NCBI RefSeq assembly: GCF_010093535.1
Contig: NW_022985191.1
Span: 579,646 to 643,645, forward strand
Direction of reading: 5' to 3'
Source of the DNA: Lindgomyces ingoldianus
Taxonomy: Eukaryota > Ascomycota > Dothideomycetes > Pleosporales > Lindgomycetaceae
DNA length: 64,000 nt
Shown here piece by piece: positions 56,048-64,000 of this stretch. The position numbers and the translations under genes were made by a program. The notes under the pieces are model-generated. The model did no database searches and was not told the DNA's origin. It saw only the letters and a program-made list of their open reading frames with translations. The number at the start of each line of letters is the position of its first letter. Position 1 is the first letter of the stretch.

Positions 56048-58706
56048 CTACGTTACCGTCACGGTCGCATTTCCCCTGAGATCTTTCGAACTACTACCAG
56101 CCCAAAGAATGAATTCGCCTGGCTCGACCACATACTCCATCTTCAGGTTCCAGAGCCCCCAATCCTCAACCTTGAGCTCTATGTCCACGTTTTCCGTCTC
56201 TCCAGCTTTCACTAGGACCTTCTTGAATCCTTTGAGCTGTATATTTGGTACTACGATGCTAGAAATCACATCTTGGACGTAAATTTGAATGACCTCCTTC
56301 CCATCTACTGGCGACGTGTTTGTAATCCTAACAGAGGCCGTAATTGTGTCCGTGGCAGAGGCCTTCGATTGAGACACTGTCAGATTCGAGTACGAAAAGG
56401 ACGAGTATGACTTCCCGTAACCAAATTCGTAAAGGGGCTGAGGGTTGTTGAGCACATATTGGTGCCCGAACTTCAAGGTTCCGTTGGGCAAGATGGCCCC
56501 GGGATCTGTATAGCGACCTGAATTGAGGTAATCGTAATATATAGGCAAAGTTCCGACGTCGTAGGGAAAGGATACCGAAAGTTTTCCTGACGGGTTAACA
56601 TTGCCGTAGAGAATGTCTGCAAGAGCATTGCCCCCTTGTTCTCCGGGGTAGAACTGCTGGATCAACGCCGTCGAAGAGTTGGAGATCCAGGGTTCAGATA
56701 TCGGCTTTCCAGACTGGTACACGACAATTGTGGGCTTTCCTGTTTCGATGATGGCCTGGACAAGGGGCCCCATTGCTCCAACAAGGTTGAGAGACGCGAC
56801 GTCGACATGTTCACCGGTGGTGGCATTCAAACCCTGCCAGAGCTCTTGCTGATCGCGAGACCAGGTTCCCACAAGGACAACTGCCACATCAGCATCTGAG
56901 GCTACTTGGATGGCTTCGGGGAATCCCGATTGATCATTGGACCAACGTTCGCATCCTTTGGCATAGGTAACTTTGCCAGTTGAAACATTTCGAATACCTT
57001 GGAGAGGGTCGACGTTACTTGGATTATACTGCGACCGATAGACCACATAATCGCCGAGCTACGCCACCGTTAGTTGCTTAAAGATGTGTCTTGGGTAAAG
57101 GGAGGTGAGGCCTGCCACAGAGCTCTGGAGCAGTGCGAGTCAATATCAAGGCCTGCTGCTAGGAGCACCGCCAATTTATGTAAGCTTCTATTTAAGTCTG
57201 CACAACCTATCCCCGCTATAAGGGCGAGCATAAGAGTATGGACCCGAACAGGAGATAATATCCTCCGCGCTCCTTACTTTTTTGGGAGCAACAGGCCTTG
57301 TTCTCGCATCGCGTGGGTCAGCGCTCCGGGGCCGGCTCAGTTTCTTGAAAAGTGGAGGCTTCACGTACATTCGTAAAATCAGCCATGGGGCCAATGACCG
57401 CGACAGCGGCAGATTTCTTGAGAGGGAGAATATTGCCATGGTTCTCAAGAAGGACGATAGATTCAGCATCAAGCTTTCTGGCCAACTCTACACTTTTCGG
57501 CGTATGCACTAATGATGTGGTTTCGTTTGATGAAGCTCCGGGATAGGGATGCTCGAACAGCCCAAGCTCGAATTTAGCCCTCAACTGACGAGCGACAGCA
57601 GTATTTACGATGTTGATGTCCAATTTCCCAGCCTTGACTAGTTGGGGAATGGTCTTGAAATTGTATGATCCACCACCCATTTCAACGTCGTTGCCAGCAG
57701 GAAGCGCATATAGGGTGACTTGCTCCATATCAATGGGTTTGCATTGACACATCTTGAAAGTACAACATAGGCGATCCGTAGCCCCAGCGTCTGACGTTAC
57801 CCAATACTGATAACCCCATTCCCCGCGGAGGATGTCCGTCATCATATGGTGGTCGGCAACAGCAGGGACTCCATCGTACGAATGATATGCACCCATGATA
57901 CTATAGGCTCCGGCATCGATGATGGCTCGTTTAAATGGAGGCAGCCAAGTGGTTCTCAGCTCTCGCTCCCCTCCATGCACAGGACCAGTATTGATGCCTT
58001 GCTCTGGTGCCGAAAATCCCGCGAAATGCTTGACGGTAGCACTTACACCCCCGCCTTGAACTCCTTTGACGTAGCTGTAAGCAATTTCTCCGACAAGATG
58101 GGGATCTTCGCCAAAGGTCTCCTCGACTCGGCCATATCGAAGTTCGCGGGCCAGATCGGCGAGTGGTGCAAACAACTGGTTGATGCCAAGAGCGCGAGCC
58201 TCCTGGGCGAGCACACCGCCCATTTCTCTTACAAGGTCGGGGTCGAAGGAGCAAGCATATCCAATGGGACTATTAAACAGTGTGAAATTCCCAACGAGGA
58301 CCCCATGAATGCCTTCAGTCTGGACGAAAGCCGGGATTCCCAACGTTGTATTTTGCATCAAATAATCTTGGGCACTCCGGACACCGTCACTTATCCAGCT
58401 TGGGAGAACCGGATATCCAACGTAAAATTGGCCCGCCTTGTGGGCCATGTTGTCAACGAGGCCACTATAATTAAAGGCATTTGTGGTGGTGTTAATCCAG
58501 TTCGAAATGTCGCCTTGGATAAGCTGAGCGGTCTTCTCTTCGATCGTCATGCGCGATAGTAAATCAGAAACACGAGCATCGACAGTTGCAGTAGGGTCCT
58601 TGTATGTGGCATTTATCGCCTGTCTTTTGCGAGCAAGGTCGTATCCATGGATAGGGGAGAGCAGTAGCAGGCTTAAAAGAGTGACGAATAAGCCGAGGGG
58701 AGGCAT
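56048..58706 (-). CDS. Secreted GH3 beta-glycosidase (beta-glucosidase type)
   Basis: Two exons: 58706-57369 and 57058-56048, separated by a 310-nt intron. The product is 782 aa. The start at 58706 gives a clean signal peptide (LFVTLLSLLLLSPIHG); an earlier in-frame ATG at 58781 would bury it. The N-terminal TIM barrel has KHFAGFSAPEQG and YWVTSDAGATD, where Asp306 is the expected nucleophile. The second domain (VLLENHGNILPLKKSAAVAV; then VAVVLVG after the intron) and a fibronectin-III-like C-terminus (YVVEPGEFILWAGSSSKDLR) complete the three-domain GH3 layout. The enzyme likely releases glucose or xylose from the non-reducing end of oligosaccharides; which one cannot be read from sequence. 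It is divergent from the sugar-transporter gene. Confidence 0.92.
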
Positions 58707-59512
58707 GGCGAGGCGCGAGTTTAGCAGGACTTCCAAGATATCATTTTGGTGGAATGGCAGCCAGGCTTTTAACCTGGACAAGGAGATTATATTTCCCCGC
58801 GAGCCGACGAGTTAATAAAGGGCCTCCCTTAGTTCATATCGTCCCAAATACCGGGTCGGTCATCAGCGCATACCGCTTAGTCTGCAGCCCTGAAGCTGAT
58901 CGGTTTGGGGCCATGGCCGAAAGTGCAGTTGAGACCCTGATGTCTGGAGACGGAGATTCGGCCCTGTACACGCCTTGCTCAAGGCGCAAAAAGAAGGCAG
59001 AGGGGAAGGGCAAGGGGAAGAGAGAGTGTGCAGGTGACCACTGCAGCTGAGATTAGGTTGTGCTGCTTTGCTGGCGTAGAAGCTTTCTCCACGCGATGCT
59101 GAGGGTAACATAGGAAGTCAAGTCAAGATTTGCGGCGGGACACTAGCCAACATGAACGACGACCTATGATTGGTGGACAATTTTCCTTTCCTCGCTTCCC
59201 TTCTCCTCACATCTCCTCGTCCTGCAACCCTAGATTTGTCCAGGCGCTGGTTTTCAATCGGCCTGGTTGCAAAATTGAAGGATCAGGAGGCCTCTAATGG
59301 GATCTAGGGGCCGTGTTCCGCCTCTATGCAGGACACGGAGAATGCTGCACAGGGGCAAGGTTGTAGCATGGGGTGACCCAGACCGCGCTCAGTCTTATAT
59401 TATACCTTCTGTTGTTCTCTTGAACTTCATCCTGTGTTAGAGCCGTTGCTCTTCTCAAGATCTTATACCGTCGCTTTGCTGAACCATCTAGAAACCCCTA
59501 CGAGCCGTTAAA
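58707..59512. promoter_or_regulatory. Divergent intergenic region shared by GH3 and sugar transporter
   Basis: The region is 806 bp. It contains CCCCGC at 58795-58800 (CreA consensus on the minus strand) and CTAGCC at 59143-59148 (GGCTAG on the minus strand, matching the XlnR/Xyr1 GGCTAR consensus). Single short matches are weak evidence. Confidence 0.35.
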
Positions 59513-61603
59513 ATGGGGCTTGTCTTCAATATTGCCCTCGCGGTTTTTGCTGCGACAGGCTCATTCCTCTTTGGATATGACTCTGGTGTAATGACAGACG
59601 TCATCCAATCGCCCAACTTTCTCGGTTTCTTCAATACCAATCCAGACACTGCCATCATTGGAGCAATCAACTCTACGTTCTCCGGAGGAGCGTACGTATG
59701 GCCTGGTTTCCAATAGGTTCGCGTTGCTGATTGAGATTGCCTAGCGTCTTTGGAGCCTTGATGTAAGAGGCTATTGTACAAGCGATGGCTCTACCGACTG
59801 ATGTACTTTAGGGGGGGTCTCACTATGGATCGCTTTGGACGAAGAATGACCATTCTGATCGGAGCAGCCATCAATCTTTTAGGAGCATGTCTACAATGTG
59901 GTGCGCAAAATCTCGCAATGATTCTCGTTGGGCGGATTTTGGCTGGCTGGGCTATTGGCTTGCTGTCCATGTCTGTTCCCGTATATCAGTCGGAATGCGC
60001 CCATCCAAAAACCAGAGGTACGTGGACTGCTTCAGACAGTGGTAAATAGCTTCGGGCAAATTAATCACTTTTGCAGGACTTATTGTTGGCCTTACCCAGC
60101 AAATGATCGGTGTTGGCTTTATTGTTTCTACGTGGGTCGGGTATGGCTCTTCTAAGGTACCCGAGACGAGTGCATTCTCATGGCGCTTTCCTCTCGGTTT
60201 TCAGGGCATACCATGCGCCATGTTAATTGCTGGAATCCTCTTCTTCCCAGAGTCTCCCCGGCATCTGATTGAGACTGATCGCTCCGATGAAGCTATGAGA
60301 GTTTTACGAAAGCTTCATTACAATGGCCAAAACGATGATTGGATTCAATCGGAGTTCAACGAAATCAAGCTTACAATTGAGGCTGAGAGGGCGATCACAG
60401 CTCCAGGGTGGCGAATCATGTTTACGGTTAAGACATGGAGGACGCGGCTTATGCACGCTGTCCTCATTCAGGTTTTTACACAAATGACTGGGTGAGTTTC
60501 AAACTCTCTTGTTCCCCTTCTCATGTCTCTTCATACTGAAGCGTGTCACGCCATGCTCGTGTATTCCACGGTCAGGGGACGGCCACGGGAACAACTGTTT
60601 ACGTGAAAAGTTACTCCTAGCCTAGTTCCATTACACCTGCAAATATGTCCATTTCAAAGTAGAAGCATGAGTAGCAGAGCTGACATCAACCCACAGGATC
60701 AACGTCATTGGGTGAGCTCCTGAATTCCGATGAATTGAACGCAATAGCTGACTTTCTGTCGATATTACCAAACACTTATGTATAACAACCTTGGGATAAC
60801 CGGTGATCGGGCTCTCCTCGTTACGGGTGAGTAGGCTATTCATTCATTGGATGAGCACTAGGACACTTCCGGCAAAAGTGGAAGAGCACTGCAAAATTAC
60901 ACAATACAGATCTCCCAGGGCCTTACTTACGTTAGACAGGTATTTATAATGTTGTCGGACCAGTCTTCAATTTCTTCTTCATCACCGTTCTCCTCGACCG
61001 AGTCGGTCGAAAGAAGCCACTTCTCATTGGCACTGTGGGGATCACGATCGCTTTAGTCTGCGAAGCTATTATAGGATCTCAGATAGAGCATGCGACCGGC
61101 TCTCGAAAGGACAGCCTATCTATCGCGGGCGTATTCTTCCTTTTCTGTGTCTCCTGCATCTTCAGCTGCTCCTTCGGGCCCATCAGCTGGGTTTATGCAT
61201 CGGAGATTATGCCATTCCAGATTCGAGGTCGTGGATCAGCTTTTGCAACCGGTATTGGAAATTGGCTCGTTAGCACAGTCTGGTCTCAGGTACCATATCC
61301 CTAAGTTTAGGTCAAGCTCATGATCATGCACTGACTCTCTCAAAGGTCTCGCCAATCGGGCTCGGTCATATCACATACAAGTTTTACTTCATTTTCGTGG
61401 CCTTCAACATATGTGTCACGTTCCCTACCATTTTCTTCATTTTCAAGGAGACAACGAAGTTGACTCTCGAAGAAATTGATTTGCTTTTCGGAGAGCGCGC
61501 ATTAGGGACGCTACCGGAGGATCTAGACGCCAAGGAATTAGCTAAGGGGACAGATCCGGAGCGCCAGATTTCTCTCCATGAGATGCATGATGAGACGCAC
61601 TAG
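59513..61603 (+). CDS. MFS sugar porter (hexose/oligosaccharide transporter-like)
   Basis: Eight exons inferred: 59513-59691, 59745-59762, 59812-60017, 60077-60491, 60697-60711, 60762-60826, 60940-61289 and 61346-61603. The product is 501 aa. Sugar-porter signatures are all present: GYDSGVM in helix 1, GGLTMDRFGRR, PVYQSECAHPKTRG (PESPRHL follows), QMTG-INVIG-YYQTLMYNN across exons 4-6, GPISWVYASEIMPFQIRGRG, and a C-terminal FKETTKLTLEEIDLLF. Frames join cleanly at every junction. The odd point is the acceptor before exon 6, which reads CG at 60760-60761 instead of AG. It is probably a plasma-membrane uptake carrier for the sugars released by its neighbours; substrate unknown. Confidence 0.88.
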
Positions 61604-61864
61604 CCAGAAATTTATGTGGAGTAATTCAGAAGCCTCAGAAGATAGTCAACATCGCCTTATATATGCAGACCTGAAGTCAATTCCTACTGTTTGATAGGGC
61701 TTGCACGTAGTACAGATAGCAGATCTTGTCAGAAAATACGGACATACTAAATTTATCCATTTCTTGCCCTATGAATGTGCTGTGAGCCTTTGGGCGAACG
61801 AGTATATCCTCGTGACAGAAAGATCAAGACCATAAATAAGAGAATGTCTTGGAGAGTACATAAG

Positions 61865-64000
61865 CTACCCGAATGTCTTAACCACCCAATCGCCCCCAAG
61901 AGCTTCCATTCCCTGAAGTCCTCCACCGTGGCCCACTTCCAATACCCCAGCGTCCAGTCCTTCACGATCTACCAGCTTTGCCTTATCTCCCTCCTTGACG
62001 CCATACAAACGAACCTCGCCTCCTTTATTCAACCAGTCGTACGAGAACCCGCCCTCACCTTCCTCTTCCCCAAGCACCAGCAAAGTCCCCTCTCTGACAA
62101 ACATCGGGCAAGCCAAGAACCCAAATTTCTCTGACTGCCATCTACCACCTTCCACTTCCTTTCCGTCCCAGAACGAAAACCATCTCCCCGGGGGGAGATA
62201 GTATTCCCCCTTGCCATCTTCTTCGAAAATTGGCGAGGCTAAAATAGAGCTGCCAATCATAAACTCGCGGTCCAGATACCAAGCTGTGGGGTCGTCCGGA
62301 AATTCCAAAGCAACGGCTCGAATGCTGCTCGGCCAGCCATTCTCAAAGCTCTCGACGGCTTGTGCATAAATGTAAGGCATCAGCTTTCGCTTTAAACGCA
62401 CCCAGTGTCGCAAAGTTTCAGTACAGTTCTCTGGCTCAGCAGAGGAATCGTCGATAAGCCAAGGGACGCGATATGAGTTTGATCCATGGAGCCTCGAATG
62501 TGAGCACATCAAACCGAAAGCAACCCAGCGTTTGTAGATCCATGGCTGCGGGCTGCCCTCAAACCCTCCAATATCGTTAGACCAGGAGGCAAACGACGCA
62601 AGACCAAGCGAGAGCCCGCCTCGGAGTGATTCAGCTAATGCCGCGGGCGTTGACTCGCAATCGCCACCCCACTGCAAAGGGAATCTCTGGGTTCCTGCGC
62701 AAGCCGTGCGAGCGAAAAGAACCGCTTGGTCTTTCCCGTACCTTTTTTGGAGTGTTTCGTAGACCAACTTGTTGTATATGAATGCGTAAAAGTTGTGCAT
62801 GCGAGCTGGATCCACGGACTCGTCATACCATCGTACATTTTTTGTCGGGATCCGCTCTCCAAAATCTGTCTTGATGCAATCTACGCCTATATCGTAGAGT
62901 CTCCCTAAGCACTCGGAAAACCATTGAGCAGCTTTAGGGTTCGTGAAATCCACAATACCCATACCTGTCTGCCACAAGTCCCATTGCCATATGTCTCCAT
63001 TGGTTCGCTTTAGGAGATAGCCTTTTTCGGCAGCAAACTTGAAGATCGGGGACGCCTGTCCAATATATGGGTTCGTCCAAACACTGACTTTGTTTACAAG
63101 CCCAGCCTCTTTCATCCGTCTGATTTGTCCAGCTGCGTCTGGGAAGAACTCGGGGTCCCAGACGAAATCGGTCCAATGAAAAGCACGAAGCCAGAAACAA
63201 TCAAAGTGGAAGACTTCCACGGGTATATGTGACGATTTCATCGTTTCAACAAAATGCGTAACAGTCTTTTCATCGTACGAGGTTGTAAAAGATGTTGAGA
63301 GCCAAAGCCCGTAGGACCAAGCGGGAACTTTTCCAGGTTTTCCAGTCAGGATGGAGTATTTCGTCAGAACCTCTTTGGGGTTAGCGCCGTAAATTATGAA
63401 CCTGCCTACAGTCAGAGATTCTCTTTGTCAATGAACATTTAAAAGGCTAAAGGGTCAACTAAAACTGTACCATTTCAAGCGTTGCGACTCCACCGCCGTC
63501 TGTAGCCTGCAGCACCTCTCGCTACCAATCTCGAGGTCAATTTTCTCCGGCGCGTCAATGAAGACTCCGTACCCACGGGAGCTCAGCCAAAATGAAATGT
63601 TCTTGTAAGCCTGATCACTAGACGTCCCTCCATCTTCATTCCAGACTTCAATATTCTGCCCAACGCGGTTCCACGCACCGAATCGCTCTCCCAGGCCGTG
63701 GATGGTTTCTCCAACGCTAAGCTCCGTTTGAGTGAAAATGTAGTGCCGCCTGTCGCTTATATCTTCTACTTGCTTCGGGCTTGTAAGCGCAGGGCTATAC
63801 GCCAGGCCGACACTCCTGCTAAGCAGGGAAGTGAGGTTTTTCGATCCATTGGTAGCATGGAAGCGAATATCGAAAGTATGCTGATCTGGATGAACTGTGG
63901 CAGAAAGGCTTCCCGAAGAAATAGTCGTGCCTTTCTCGCTCTTCCTTATAAAAGGAAAACTTTTCGGTTGTCCCTCAGGGTAAATATCAAAGTTAGGACC
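61865..64000 (-). CDS. GH31 alpha-xylosidase-type glycosidase, 5'-truncated by window edge
   Basis: Two visible exons: 64000-63471 (open past the window end) and 63401-61865, with a 69-nt intron. 688 residues are visible. The YicI-like signatures are clear: VEVFHFDCFWLRAFHWTDF, then the nucleophile Asp in CIKTDFGERIP and the acid/base Asp in WGGDCESTPAALAESLRGGL, with ASFASWSNDIGGFE following. The upstream part holds the N-terminal beta-sandwich (GLGERFGAWNRVGQ). In this subgroup FHFDCFW and KTDFGERIP mark alpha-xylosidases, which remove xylose from the non-reducing end of xyloglucan oligosaccharides or isoprimeverose. No signal peptide can be assessed. The gene converges on the sugar transporter (261 bp between stops). 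Confidence 0.9.

Noticed and set aside
57846..58559. 237-codon plus-strand frame opposite GH3
   Set aside because: Antisense shadow of the GH3 first exon.

Overview
The window is nuclear DNA of a filamentous ascomycete (Pezizomycotina). The basis is short GT-AG introns of about 45-110 nt in nearly every gene, fungal-type ERG5/CYP61, CTDK-I cyclin, Nam9 and Rmn1/RBM26 orthologues, a GH7 endoglucanase, a HET-domain relic, and a large AT-rich block carrying the transition signature of repeat-induced point mutation (RIP). I cannot place it below the subphylum from sequence alone.

Layout. (1) 1-17.1 kb is a conserved, gene-dense core. It holds a histidine/proline-rich membrane protein (cut by the window start), mitoribosomal uS4m (Nam9), a La-family RNA-binding protein, the CTDK-I cyclin Ctk2, sterol C-22 desaturase ERG5, an Rmn1/RBM26-like CCCH+RRM protein and elongation factor 2. 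(2) 18.0-19.05 kb holds an internally deleted monocarboxylate-type MFS pseudogene. (3) 19,107-40,872 is one 21.8-kb transposon palimpsest. A DNA element with 53-bp terminal inverted repeats and a TA target site contains a Ty3/gypsy element A (19,875-33,185) and a Ty1/copia element C (33,656-40,263). A is itself split by a second gypsy element B (22,210-27,873), and C by a 223-bp solo LTR D (37,697-37,919). Each LTR insertion has a 5-bp target duplication; the two LTRs of each full element are exactly equal in length (607, 318 and 281 bp) and differ, where I compared them, by C-to-T/G-to-A changes. (4) 41-49 kb is accessory and partly decayed: a Dal5/ACS-type MFS transporter, an MDR oxidoreductase, and methyltransferase and HET relics. 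(5) 49-64 kb is catabolic: an aldehyde dehydrogenase, GH7 endoglucanase, VOC-fold protein, NCS1 permease pseudogene, GH3 glycosidase, MFS sugar transporter and GH31 alpha-xylosidase-type enzyme (cut by the window end).

How the genes fit together. The left block is information processing plus ergosterol synthesis. On the right, GH7, GH3, sugar transporter and GH31 lie within 13 kb. GH3 and the transporter share an 806-bp divergent intergenic region, and the transporter and GH31 converge 261 bp apart. Together they resemble a breakdown-and-uptake set for xyloglucan or related beta-glucan; this is inference. The most unusual structural signal is that RIP mutations are weaker at the outer edges of all three LTR retrotransposons and of the TIR element than inside them.

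Exon coordinates in the evidence fields were worked out by hand from reading frame, splice signals and remembered family alignments.
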